DNA from: a virus
Direction: 5' to 3' (one strand)
IMG/VR virus record: IMGVR_UViG_3300028840_004168
Location: 1-64,000 of that record
Length of the DNA: 64,000 nucleotides
Part shown: one piece after another, positions 6,312-14,288 of the stretch
How positions within the stretch are numbered: position 1 is the stretch's first letter
How the letters are laid out: each line of letters starts with the position of its first letter
Notes under the pieces: model-generated
What the model saw: the letters and a program-made list of their open reading frames with translations, nothing else
What the model was told of the DNA's origin: nothing
Databases searched by the model: none
Program-made: the position numbers and the translations under genes

Positions 6312-7364
6312 TTATTTGCTTTGTGCCTTTTTGAAGTTAATTTTTCTCCGCTTGTTCCTGATCAACTTGACAGTAGCCTTATCTGTGCTCTCAAGTATGC
6401 TTGAGAGTGCCTCATTTACCGCCTGAGCCGCTTTCTTGTCATCTCTAATACCTTCACCGCCACCAGACTTAGAAATCAATTTCTGAAGGTCTGAGAGCTG
6501 TCTCTCGATGCTTCTATCGCCAGTGAAGTTAAACGCCTTGACCTGATCGATCAGGATAGCCAGCCGCTTTGTATTAGCCTGAGAGATAATGTTATCCTCT
6601 TTAATCTTCCTTGCAGCCAGAGAACAGAATTCATCAATACGGTCTTTAAGGCTATCAACTACTCCACCTACAAATCCGTCTACCCTCTTCTCCATTTCCT
6701 GACAGTATTTCTTCCGAGCAGCTATCAGGGTATCAGCATCTATCTCAGTCATGGCAGCGTTAGCACCCATCTGCGGAGATCTGATTTCAAACAATACATA
6801 GTCGAAGCGATACTGCCCCTCTATATATCCCTTATCAGGCATCGCAGCTCTCAGGCTGTGGTGAAACACACTCTTGAATTGTTCGATAGTGCCTTTGTAT
6901 CCCCTTGCTACGGCGTTAGTATATGCTGCCTGTGTGATATTATCATAGGACTCAAGCAGCTTGTTCAGCCTGTTTACATAGGAATTGATTACGTCCTCAG
7001 CAGCAGACTCGAACTCTTCTCTGATCTCATCCAGCTTCTCAGTGACAGTCTCTATAAAATTATAAGGAATGAAGAAGAGTCCATTAGCCAGGAAAGGCAT
7101 TCCATACTGCTGCAGGATGTTCCTTGCTTTGGCATCAGCGTTCCTGGGTTTGTTCCTCAGCTCTCTGGATATGAGATACTTGGAACCAAGAGACATGACC
7201 TCTTTGTTAATGTCTTCATCATTCAATCCGAGATCGGACGGCTTGATAGCCTTACGCCCTGTCCAAAATGAAATGTTCAGGGCGCAGACTACTCCGTTCT
7301 CATAGATCCTGTCAGTGATCGGCTTGGCTTTGATCTGTCGTTTCTTTTTAGTTTCGTTTACCAT
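6312..7364 (-). CDS. DUF3150-like coiled-coil protein
   Basis: 350 residues from ATG at 7364, which follows AAAGGAGCAAACG; the longer frame to 7421 has no start signal and would include the promoter. The N-terminal block ALNISFWTGRKAIKPSDLGL..EVMSLGSKYLISRELRNKPRNADAKARNILQQYGMPFLANGLFFIP fits the DUF3150 pattern (W-x-G-R/K, S/D-LGL, LGSK, A-R-x-x-L..G-x-P-F). A long amphipathic central region and a basic C terminus (KLIRNKRRKINFKK) follow. DUF3150 genes often sit beside AAA+ ATPases. Role unknown; a substrate or adaptor of the ATPase is plausible. Confidence 0.65.
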   Translation of the reverse strand: MVNETKKKRQIKAKPITDRIYENGVVCALNISFWTGRKAIKPSDLGLNDEDINKEVMSLGSKYLISRELRNKPRNADAKARNILQQYGMPFLANGLFFIPYNFIETVTEKLDEIREEFESAAEDVINSYVNRLNKLLESYDNITQAAYTNAVARGYKGTIEQFKSVFHHSLRAAMPDKGYIEGQYRFDYVLFEIRSPQMGANAAMTEIDADTLIAARKKYCQEMEKRVDGFVGGVVDSLKDRIDEFCSLAARKIKEDNIISQANTKRLAILIDQVKAFNFTGDRSIERQLSDLQKLISKSGGGEGIRDDKKAAQAVNEALSSILESTDKATVKLIRNKRRKINFKKAQSK

Positions 7365-7392
7365 CGTTTGCTCCTTTAAAGCATTTTCTTCA

Positions 7393-7421
7393 AGTATACT
7401 TGGCTTTTTAAAAACTGTCAA
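7393..7421 (-). promoter_or_regulatory. Sigma-70 promoter P5
   Basis: TTGACA (7416-7421), 17-nt spacer, TATACT (7393-7398) on the minus strand, 28 nt before the ATG of the DUF3150-like gene. The palindrome at 7431-7444 lies 9 nt upstream of the -35. Confidence 0.88.
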
Positions 7422-7430
7422 GTATTTTTT

Positions 7431-7444
7431 TCTGAAATTTCAGA
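7431..7444. repeat. Dispersed palindrome TCTGAAATTTCAGA (perfect)
   Basis: A perfect 14-bp palindrome placed between the stop codon of the Ycf46-like gene (7445) and the -35 box of promoter P5. One of the best copies in the window and one of three that are intergenic. Confidence 0.85.
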
Positions 7445-9049
7445 TCAAACATTTATGTTCCTTTTCTTTTTCTGGCCTTGCGACTTCTTCTCCATCGGAG
7501 TAGAAGCTGGCATTGCCCTTCCAGACAGCTTAGCCCTCATGGTATCTATCTGTGTCTTCATAGTCTTTGTCAGAGGGTTAATCTCTCTCAGCTCTGCTTC
7601 CAGATCCTTGTCAGCCAGCTTGCGTTTTCCATCGCTGAAAGACCTGAACAGCGCTCCATTGACTATTTCTTCGATCTCGCTGCCAGTCAGATCCTGAGCC
7701 ATGTTAGACAGCTTCTCAAGGTTATAGTTTTTAGGCTTGCGACCCCTTTTCTTCAGGTGGATCTCAAAGATCTCTTTACGCTCTTTGTGATTTGGAAGAT
7801 CGACATATACCAGATTGTCGAAACGCCCTCTGCGCAGGAACTCAGGCGGTAAGCTGTCGATGTTATTGCAGGTAGCAACTACAAAAACAAAAGACTTCTT
7901 TTCCTGCAGCCACGTGAGCAGCTTTCCGAAGACCCTTGCAGTAACACCGCTATCGGTATTGCCAGAGCTCTGCACCCCTGCCAGACCTTTTTCGATCTCA
8001 TCAACGAACAGGATACAGGGAGCCATAGCTTCGGCAGTAGCAATGATCTTGTTGACATTGGCCTCAGACTGGCCTACCAGAGAACCGAACACCTTGCCGA
8101 TGTCAAAGTATAACAAGGGCAGACCCCAGTTTACAGCGATGGCCTTACCCACCAGAGACTTACCACAGCCAGGGATACCCAGGAGCATGATGCCCTTCGG
8201 TATCGGGAGCCCATAATCTCTGGCCTCTTTGGTGAATGCGCTTTTGCGCAGCTCAAGCCAGCCTTTAAGTCTGTCAAGGCCGCCTACTTCATTCATGTTG
8301 GTTTCAGGATGGAAGACATCTATCAGCGTGCTCTTCTTCAGCTGCTTGCTCTTTTCTTCCTGAATAGTTTCAGGATCAAGATCGCCCTGCTTCTTGACGA
8401 TGCCTAAAGCATATGCGCCAGATATCTCCTGGGAAGTCATACCCTGAGCTGATCTTACCAATGCAGCTATCCTGTCTTCTTCGATCTCTTCCATATCAAG
8501 ATCGGCATCTTTAAGAGTATCTTCCAGACAGATCTTAACTTCTTCTTCTGTAGGAAGTGCAAACTCCATCCAGGCCACATCTTTTTCGATCTCGATAGGC
8601 AGCTCGATCTGTGCGCCAGTGATAATCAGGTTCTTGCTGACCTGTCTGAATTCAGCGCCCAGGTCTTTGATATACTGTTTTACCATAGGATGCTTCAAGT
8701 ATTCATGGAAGTTGAACATCACTATAATGCTCTTGTCTTCAAAGCTTCTGGTATAGGACAGTGCCTGAATAGCATCCAGTATAGGCCTGTCATTACCACC
8801 ATTTTCTCCAGTAGCTACCGCTACATCAGCATGGTCTTTAAACCCTTCAGTGCATGTCCACTTGTAGTATTTGACCTCTCTATCAGAGGCGTATACCTTA
8901 GCAGCAACGAGCTTGATAGCATCTTCCAGTCTATGATCTTCATATGACTGAATGGTTATTACGCCCATACTGGCATTGAAATGATCCCAAAGGCTTTGCT
9001 GGAATTCGGTAAGCTCAATTTTTTCAACATCAATTTTTTCTTCGTCCAT
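7445..9049 (-). CDS. Ycf46-like AAA+ ATPase
   Basis: 534 residues. The N-terminal half (about 1-240) is the Ycf46-type domain, with MVKQYIKDLGAEFRQVSKNLIITG and LPIEIEKDVAWMEFALPTEEE matching the family's 'elevated stress/ELP-like' region. The AAA+ core follows: NEVGGLDRLKGWL, Walker A GIPGCGKS (291-298), pore-type FGSLVGQSE, Walker B ILFVDEIEK (346-354), sensor 1 VATCNN and arginine fingers in FLRRGRFDN (405-413). Ycf46 is a plastid/cyanobacterial ATPase linked to photosynthesis regulation in cyanobacteria, but non-photosynthetic homologues are common. ATG follows GGAGCCAACG, with its own promoter P6. With the DUF3150, DUF1257 and DUF2997-like genes downstream it forms a conserved neighbourhood. 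Confidence 0.88.
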   Translation of the reverse strand: MDEEKIDVEKIELTEFQQSLWDHFNASMGVITIQSYEDHRLEDAIKLVAAKVYASDREVKYYKWTCTEGFKDHADVAVATGENGGNDRPILDAIQALSYTRSFEDKSIIVMFNFHEYLKHPMVKQYIKDLGAEFRQVSKNLIITGAQIELPIEIEKDVAWMEFALPTEEEVKICLEDTLKDADLDMEEIEEDRIAALVRSAQGMTSQEISGAYALGIVKKQGDLDPETIQEEKSKQLKKSTLIDVFHPETNMNEVGGLDRLKGWLELRKSAFTKEARDYGLPIPKGIMLLGIPGCGKSLVGKAIAVNWGLPLLYFDIGKVFGSLVGQSEANVNKIIATAEAMAPCILFVDEIEKGLAGVQSSGNTDSGVTARVFGKLLTWLQEKKSFVFVVATCNNIDSLPPEFLRRGRFDNLVYVDLPNHKERKEIFEIHLKKRGRKPKNYNLEKLSNMAQDLTGSEIEEIVNGALFRSFSDGKRKLADKDLEAELREINPLTKTMKTQIDTMRAKLSGRAMPASTPMEKKSQGQKKKRNINV

Positions 9050-9088
9050 CGTTGGCTCCTTAAAAAATATTTAAAACATCTAAATGCA

Positions 9089-9116
9089 ATTATACTTATC
9101 TCTTCACGTTTGTCAA
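9089..9116 (-). promoter_or_regulatory. Sigma-70 promoter P6
   Basis: TTGACA (9111-9116), 16-nt spacer, TATAAT (9089-9094) on the minus strand, 39 nt upstream of the Ycf46-like start. A ribosome site AAGGAGCC lies in the short leader. Confidence 0.88.
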
Positions 9117-9144
9117 CTATTTTTTTTATTTAATTACATTTTTT

Positions 9145-9471
9145 TTAATCGCCATCGCTTTCATCCAGGGCTTTGTCCAACGCATCTCCTATGTCTCTCT
9201 GGATTATATCTATCTTTATATTTCCTATTCTCTTCTGCATGCTCCATTTAGCATAGATCAGATACCAGCACCCAGTAAAGCAAATCAGTATATACCAAAG
9301 CGCAGCTGCTGACAATGCAAGAGGATGCTCTCTAAGTGCTTCAGCAGGTATCCTCTTCAAGCTGTTAAGAACGTTGTCCATGTTAGTGTAGACGGCATAC
9401 AGGTATGCCGATATCGGCCCTAAAATAATGAGCCCCCATTTGATGATTTCCATTGCTGTTTGTTTGTCCAT
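9145..9471 (-). CDS. Small membrane protein (108 aa), two predicted TM segments
   Basis: ATG at 9471 follows TTAGGAGGTTTGT. Two hydrophobic stretches, IIKWGLIILGPISAYLYAVY (about 9-28) and LSAAALWYILICFTGCWYLIY (about 53-73), flank a short polar loop; the C-terminal tail is acidic (DALDKALDESDGD). It has its own promoter P7. Size and two-TM layout are compatible with a holin or another small phage membrane protein; nothing proves it. Confidence 0.7.
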   Translation of the reverse strand: MDKQTAMEIIKWGLIILGPISAYLYAVYTNMDNVLNSLKRIPAEALREHPLALSAAALWYILICFTGCWYLIYAKWSMQKRIGNIKIDIIQRDIGDALDKALDESDGD

Positions 9472-9506
9472 ACAAACCTCCTAAGTATATTTTACTCCTA
9501 TTTCCA

Positions 9507-9534
9507 AGTATACTTAGATTTATACGAAAGTCAA
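9507..9534 (-). promoter_or_regulatory. Sigma-70 promoter P7
   Basis: TTGACT (9529-9534), 16-nt spacer, TATACT (9507-9512) on the minus strand, 36 nt upstream of the small membrane protein gene. Confidence 0.8.
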
Positions 9535-9586
9535 GATAAAAATATATTTTATCCCTTAGCCAAACCGCCCTTTCTAAAACTCCAAA

Positions 9587-10135
9587 TTATTGCGAGACGA
9601 TCAATATAAACCTGAAGTAGCCGACAGGATGGATGAGATGGCTGTTCAGTATTTCGTCATGGATATATACCCTGGGAGTTTTGTAGTATGACTCTCCGAA
9701 CATCCTCTGCATGTGAGTTCTATATGTGGTCAGGTCATAGTTGAACTGGCGCTTGACTTCATCTTCGTCAGTAAGACCATGCTGTTCTTCGTAATTTATT
9801 TCAAACTTAACAATCCTGACAAACAATTCTTCGTCAGTAATCGCAGCCTTTAAATGAGCAAGCATATCTATGGGCTTACCAATGAGCTCTTGAGGGATGC
9901 TGTCTTTTACAGGCGGCCCATCCGATCTGATGGTAGTAAGGATGTTACCCCTGTATTTGCTTTCGATGTAGTCAGCTACAACATGTCTTATTATCCCCTC
10001 TATATTCTTGTGAATGCCGTCTGGCGGTCTTTGCTCTAGCAGCTTGATCGTTTCTTCAGTGAGTTCAACAGTCACATCGTATGTGACTTTTGTGTCATCG
10101 ACACGCAACTTCCCTTTCTTTTTTGGTTCGTCCAT
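9587..10135 (-). CDS. Hypothetical protein (182 aa)
   Basis: ATG at 10135 follows AAGGAGCTAACCG. The N terminus is basic, then YDVTVELTEETIKLLEQRPPDGIHKNIEGIIRHVVADYIESKY resembles a short beta strand plus two helices, as in DNA-binding or dimerisation domains of the ribbon-helix-helix type, but the match is weak. The C terminus ends in a hydrophobic FRFILIVSQ. No family recognised. A 52-nt P7 leader region lies downstream. Confidence 0.7.
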   Translation of the reverse strand: MDEPKKKGKLRVDDTKVTYDVTVELTEETIKLLEQRPPDGIHKNIEGIIRHVVADYIESKYRGNILTTIRSDGPPVKDSIPQELIGKPIDMLAHLKAAITDEELFVRIVKFEINYEEQHGLTDEDEVKRQFNYDLTTYRTHMQRMFGESYYKTPRVYIHDEILNSHLIHPVGYFRFILIVSQ

Positions 10136-10157
10136 CGGTTAGCTCCTTTCTATTTTT

Positions 10158-10331
10158 TTATATGTCTTTGCCGCAATTGACGCAATACAGCACATCTTCA
10201 GTGTAGCACATCCTGTCATCCATGCGCCATCCCATTTCTTCAAGCGGCACTTCAGCAGGCTTGCCTTCTGTCATCTTCGACACGCACTCTTTACAATAAA
10301 GCTCTTTCCCTAAAACATGAACAGCTTCCAT
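10158..10331 (-). CDS. Small zinc-ribbon protein (57 aa)
   Basis: ATG at 10331 is preceded by AGGAGATTGCG. The 57-residue product has two pairs of cysteines, LYCKEC (13-16) and YCVNC (50-53), forming a typical zinc ribbon around an acidic middle (MTEGKPAEVPLEEMGWRMDDR). It sits between two phage genes of unknown role with short spacing. Probable metal-stabilised protein binding nucleic acid or another protein. Confidence 0.75.
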   Translation of the reverse strand: MEAVHVLGKELYCKECVSKMTEGKPAEVPLEEMGWRMDDRMCYTEDVLYCVNCGKDI

Positions 10332-10340
10332 CGCAATCTC

Positions 10341-10628
10341 CTATATATCTTCTATAAGCCACGCATAGATAGGAGTCTTCTCGCCCATGTATGCGCCGCC
10401 TATATTAAAGTCAAAGAACTCCAGCGCTTCTTCTCTGGTCATGCCGTCTCTTTTCATCAGCACTTCCACTATTTTGCCGATGCTGTAGATGACAAGGTCG
10501 TTTCCCATTACGGTTGTTACTCCAACGATTGCGTCATCCAGCCCATCGGCGACAAGCAGATTTTCATACTGCTCGGAAAGTTTTTCTTGAATTTCAGATT
10601 TTTTATTCTGATTTTTTATCTCCGACAT
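10341..10628 (-). CDS. Conserved phage protein of unknown function (95 aa)
   Basis: The start overlaps the end of the upstream membrane gene by 26 nt. The C-terminal block DGMTREEALEFFDFNIGGAYMGEKTPIYAW is a pattern I have seen in many phage hypothetical proteins (M-T-x-E-E-A-x-E-F-F-x-F-N-x-x-x-A-Y-x-G). The central VIYSIGKIVEVLMK suggests an alpha/beta fold. Function unknown. A degenerate copy of the palindrome lies at 10585-10598. Confidence 0.75.
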   Translation of the reverse strand: MSEIKNQNKKSEIQEKLSEQYENLLVADGLDDAIVGVTTVMGNDLVIYSIGKIVEVLMKRDGMTREEALEFFDFNIGGAYMGEKTPIYAWLIEDI

Positions 10629-11079
10629 TTTCCAAGTCCTTCTCGATCTCGATAAGTTTTATTTGCTCAAGCATGAATTGCTTCTTATCTTCAAGCTCTT
10701 TTTCTTTTTTCTTTATCAGCATATCAAGCTCTCGTATCATCTCTTTCATAAAGTCAGTGCAGGCATCCCCTCTGGCCTCACACCTGTCTTCCAGCTTCCA
10801 TTTGCGCTCTGTAGCGGCTGCTATTTCGTCCTGTATTATTTTATGTTCAAGCTTGTAATCAAAGACAACAGTATTCTTATAAAGCTGCTGCCTGACATCC
10901 TGGATATTCTTCTGCGCCTTCTGGTCTACTTTTTTGACATCATCTGCTTTGGCAAAATAAGCATTAAATCCCAAGACAATGCTAACAAAAGCAGCCATAG
11001 TCATAATAGAGGCTATTATAACTTTTATGTTAGTGATAAATTTAAGCACTCCATTCTTCTTGTCATTATCATTTGCCAT
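10603..11079 (-). CDS. Membrane-anchored coiled-coil protein (158 aa)
   Basis: A basic N terminus is followed by one TM segment (VIIASIMTMAAFVSIVLGFNAYFA, given here as residues about 20-42) and a long charged coiled coil (KKVDQKAQKNIQDVRQQLYKN...KEMIRELDMLIKKKEKELEDKK) with two cysteines. This single-TM plus coiled-coil layout occurs in phage i-spanins and other envelope proteins. No partner o-spanin is visible, so the role stays open. Confidence 0.7.
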   Translation of the reverse strand: MANDNDKKNGVLKFITNIKVIIASIMTMAAFVSIVLGFNAYFAKADDVKKVDQKAQKNIQDVRQQLYKNTVVFDYKLEHKIIQDEIAAATERKWKLEDRCEARGDACTDFMKEMIRELDMLIKKKEKELEDKKQFMLEQIKLIEIEKDLENVGDKKSE

Positions 11080-11314
11080 CCTGTTTCTCCTTCAATACTT
11101 TTTCTTTGTCTATCCATCCCCACTTGTCTCTGTTGATCGTAAAAGCAAGCGTCATATCTTTACAGATTTTAGACTTTTCACAATACCTGCAAACTATCTG
11201 GTAAGGATGGTAGTGCATCCCGAATTTGTCGCATAAAGAATCTACTGGAAAATAATCTGCAAACAAATCTTTCCAGTCTTCAAGCCTCATTCTCTTTGCA
11301 GCTTCGGTTATCAT
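11069..11314 (-). CDS. Small Cys/His protein (81 aa)
   Basis: ATG overlaps the stop of the Rad50-like gene (ATGA) and has GGAGAAAAG upstream. CDKFGMHYHPYQIVCRYCEKSKICKDM contains four cysteines and two histidines and probably binds a metal. The end, DREKWGWIDKEKVLKEKQDGK-like, is charged. No family recognised; translational coupling links it to the Rad50-like gene. Confidence 0.7.
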   Translation of the reverse strand: MITEAAKRMRLEDWKDLFADYFPVDSLCDKFGMHYHPYQIVCRYCEKSKICKDMTLAFTINRDKWGWIDKEKVLKEKQDGK

Positions 11315-13218
11315 TTTCTTTTCTCCATCCTGCTGATGCCGCCTTCCTTAACAACAAACAGCACGTTGTCAAAATTCTTCTTGAGTTCTACCCTATGGCT
11401 GACAAGCAATACCTTGCTCTTCAGCCTTTGGAAGTAACCCATGAAAGCTTTAATGCCAGCAGCGTCCAGAGATTCAAAAGCGCTTTCGTCTTCGATGCTG
11501 AAATCTATGTTCCTGGATTGCATGACTTGATGCTCGATAGCGCTGTCCATTGCAAACTCTACAGCCGCAAGCTCTCTGCCGCTAAGCACGTTCAGCGGCT
11601 TAGGTTGATTGGCCTTATCGAATATGCTGAATTCGATTTCGCCAGATCTTTTGTCTGTTACGCTTATTTCAACTCTTATCTCATCGTCTATCTCTTCAAG
11701 CGTTTCGTTGACGGCGATGTTGATCTCAGGTATCACTTCTTCCAGCAGCATCTTCTTGACATTGTCCCTGCCAAACCGCATAGACATGAAGTCATAATAC
11801 CTGATGTCGTTTCTCAGAGATTTAACCCTGTAGGTTGCTTCCTTGATCTGTTGTTTTATAGATTCAATTTGTTCTGCCGTATTGGTTAATGATTTTTCGT
11901 AAGCCTCTATTTTCTCTCTGGCAGCGCTGATCGTAGATGTGCGTGAAGCTATATCTTCCTTTACACCGCCAGTGGCTTCTCTTGCCAGTTCTATTTTGCT
12001 CTTGATAGACTTCTGTTTCTCAGAGAGCTTTTTCATCGTAGCATCTCTTTTATCTTTCACTTCCTGTATCTTTGCCGTCAATGCTTTATGGTCAGCATCG
12101 GTATTTGCAAGATTGGCTGTATCTGATTCAACCTTTTTCCTTGCTTCTTTTAAAATTTTGAAAAGGTCTTTTCTGATAACGTCTTTATGTTTTTCTCCTA
12201 CATCCTGTTTGCATGTAGGGCAGTTTTCTATTTTTGTTATGACTTGTATCTGGTGCTCTATCCTGTTTATTTCTCTTTTGCTGTCCTCTATTTTGCTGTT
12301 AATCATAGTCTTGGAAGCATCAAGCTTGCCTTCTTCTTTGTTCATGCTTTGCAATTTCTCTGAGCACTCTCTTTCAATGTCAGCTTTTTTTATTGCAATT
12401 TCATTATTTTCTTTTACAAGTTTAGACTCATCGCCATGCTTCTTCTTGCTTTTAGCCAGTTTGATTTTCAGATTTTTAATTTCTGCATCTTGCCGTTTGA
12501 TCTTCTCTTTCTCACCAGCTATAACATCGTCATAGTCAGCACTTTCTTTTTCGAAGTGTTCTTGGCTGCGCCCCAGGTCTTCTAGCTTGCTTTCCAGCCT
12601 GCTCCTTTCAGCAGCCATGCTATTGAGCTCTCCGTCTATGTATTTCTTTGCATCGTCTATCCATCCCCAATTCATGATAAACAGAAGGAAGTCCTGGCGC
12701 TCGGCATTACCCATGTGCAGGAACCGCTTGTTAGCTTTCTTTGTAAACCTCTCGTAGTGAGACTGATGATGGAAGACAGTCTTAAGCATCTGGTCTTTAG
12801 TGAATCCTAGAAGATCAACTATCTCTTTGTTTACATCAGAAGGGCGCATCTGTTTTGTAATACAGCTTCGCTTGGCTCCATCGTATTTGTAGATATGAAC
12901 TTCGTTCTTGAATTCAGAATGCTTCCTATGGCGCACGATAGCATACTTGTTGCCGTCTGCGTGCATAAACTGAAGCTCTCCCCTGCATCCTTTTTCAAAA
13001 ACTCCCAGGATAGAATCTCCTGTAATGTTGTTAGGAGTTTCGCCAAAAGGTATCCACAGAAAACAAGACAGGAAGTTACTCTTGCCTGCTTTATTGGCTA
13101 TGCAGTCATCTTCGTCTCTGTTGTCACCAGTTATGAAATAAACTCCGTTGTCTGTTAGATCTACTTCTGCATGTTCAAAAGTTATATACTTATCCAGTAT
13201 TACTTTAGTTGGGTTCAT
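11311..13218 (-). CDS. Rad50/SbcC-like ATPase (T4 gp46-type)
   Basis: 635 residues. The ABC-type head is split by coiled coils: an N-terminal Walker A variant in FITGDNRDEDDCIANKAGKSNF (about 28-49), long coiled coil, a zinc hook CPTC (333-336), a second coiled coil, the signature LSGRELAAVE (545-554), Walker B FSIEDESAFESLD and a D-loop. The protein pairs with an Mre11/SbcD nuclease to process DNA ends; the likely partner is at 15608. The Walker A loop is longer than usual (10-residue insertion between GDN and AGKS), as in T4 gp46-type enzymes. TCATGA overlap with the phosphoesterase upstream. Confidence 0.88.
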   Translation of the reverse strand: MNPTKVILDKYITFEHAEVDLTDNGVYFITGDNRDEDDCIANKAGKSNFLSCFLWIPFGETPNNITGDSILGVFEKGCRGELQFMHADGNKYAIVRHRKHSEFKNEVHIYKYDGAKRSCITKQMRPSDVNKEIVDLLGFTKDQMLKTVFHHQSHYERFTKKANKRFLHMGNAERQDFLLFIMNWGWIDDAKKYIDGELNSMAAERSRLESKLEDLGRSQEHFEKESADYDDVIAGEKEKIKRQDAEIKNLKIKLAKSKKKHGDESKLVKENNEIAIKKADIERECSEKLQSMNKEEGKLDASKTMINSKIEDSKREINRIEHQIQVITKIENCPTCKQDVGEKHKDVIRKDLFKILKEARKKVESDTANLANTDADHKALTAKIQEVKDKRDATMKKLSEKQKSIKSKIELAREATGGVKEDIASRTSTISAAREKIEAYEKSLTNTAEQIESIKQQIKEATYRVKSLRNDIRYYDFMSMRFGRDNVKKMLLEEVIPEINIAVNETLEEIDDEIRVEISVTDKRSGEIEFSIFDKANQPKPLNVLSGRELAAVEFAMDSAIEHQVMQSRNIDFSIEDESAFESLDAAGIKAFMGYFQRLKSKVLLVSHRVELKKNFDNVLFVVKEGGISRMEKRK

Positions 13219-14003
13219 GATGCCTCAAGGTTGTCTAGGTTTATAAGTTTTATTTCTCCATCTATTATTTCAGCACAGGTAGCATGCTCATAGAAATCTC
13301 CGATACAGATAACCTCTTTGTTTCCAAGCTGCCATCTTCCCTGCCTGTGCATATGCCCCATTATTATAGTGTCTTCTCCAGGAAGCACAGATGACATTTT
13401 CTCTACAAGGTGCTCTCCATAAGCTTCTGCTATACGGCTGTTATGTGCGGTATAAGCTGATATAGAGATAGCTTCTGGATTCCCCTTGAGTTTTCTCACT
13501 ATCTTGCCAAAGAAATTTTCAGTCCTGAGAAACGGAGCCAGGACTTGTTTGTAGTCGTGCCAGTGATTATCGAATGCGTCACCATGCATAAATCTGGTAA
13601 GTCTGTCTCCTACCATCGCAGTAAACCCAATAGTAGGATAGATAGTGATCTGAGCTCCGTCAAGTTCATCATAAGAAAGCTCATGATCTCCATAAAAGCC
13701 ATAGAATCCAAACATAGTCTGAGGCAGATACTGCATCGCTTTCAGCTCATGATTGCCGATGCACCAGATGATCTTGTCAAAGCAGCATGTCGCTTTAACA
13801 AAGAACCAGTGCGCTTCTTTCATTATGTGCCAGATCTGCTCTCTCACAATATCTAATCCATCTCCCAGGATGATAAGAGTATCTATCCTGTCAGGCTTTG
13901 TGGTTACATAGTTAGTAAAAAATTTTTCAAATATAATCCTTCCACTCTTATGGAATTCAGAACCAAAATGTATATCAGAAACTAATAATGCATTGTTAAC
14001 CAT
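13215..14003 (-). CDS. Calcineurin-like metallophosphoesterase (LpxH-like)
   Basis: 262 residues with the metal-binding set of the family: SDIHFG (9-14), LGDGLD (47-52), GNHEL, HGDAFDNHWHD and GHMHR. The HGD(A)xxD block resembles LpxH/UDP-diacylglucosamine pyrophosphatase-like enzymes more than Mre11. It overlaps the Rad50-like gene by 4 nt, the place Mre11/gp47 usually holds, yet a better Mre11 match exists at 15608. It may hydrolyse a nucleotide or phosphodiester; DNA nuclease activity is possible. Confidence 0.8.
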   Translation of the reverse strand: MVNNALLVSDIHFGSEFHKSGRIIFEKFFTNYVTTKPDRIDTLIILGDGLDIVREQIWHIMKEAHWFFVKATCCFDKIIWCIGNHELKAMQYLPQTMFGFYGFYGDHELSYDELDGAQITIYPTIGFTAMVGDRLTRFMHGDAFDNHWHDYKQVLAPFLRTENFFGKIVRKLKGNPEAISISAYTAHNSRIAEAYGEHLVEKMSSVLPGEDTIIMGHMHRQGRWQLGNKEVICIGDFYEHATCAEIIDGEIKLINLDNLEAS

Positions 14004-14280
14004 TGCTCCCTAACTCCTTGATCATCTTTAGATGATCGAAGTGAGGGCATGCAGGATTTAAATGTGTCAAACTATAAACTATTAAATAATTGCCGATATC
14101 GGCCTTGTGCTTCTCAACGAATACCCTTCTGTTTTTCTTAAGCAGGCTCAAGGGTATTCGCTGCTGGTATGTCCCTCTGGTCTTCTGACCGCCGACCACA
14201 GGGCCGATAGAAGCTATTACTTCACTACAGGTGCAGGTGTCAGGAACTTCTTTGTAATGCTTTATGGGAACGTCTTTCAT
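13996..14280 (-). CDS. Hypothetical protein (94 aa)
   Basis: Overlaps the phosphoesterase start by 8 nt. It has cysteines in TCTCSEV and CPHFDHLKM and a basic centre (RIPLSLLKKNRRVFVEKHKADIGNYLIVYSLTHLNP). The paired Cys/His groups (C-x-C near the start, C-x-H-x-x-H near the end) could bind zinc. No family recognised. Confidence 0.7.
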   Translation of the reverse strand: MKDVPIKHYKEVPDTCTCSEVIASIGPVVGGQKTRGTYQQRIPLSLLKKNRRVFVEKHKADIGNYLIVYSLTHLNPACPHFDHLKMIKELGSNG

Positions 14281-14288
14281 GTTGTCTC

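Noticed and set aside
7365-7421. Upstream extension of the DUF3150-like gene
   Set aside because: Would include the -10 and -35 of promoter P5 and lacks a start signal.
9050-9144. Possible small ORF between the Ycf46-like gene and the membrane protein
   Set aside because: Only promoter P6 and leader; no frame with start and ribosome site.
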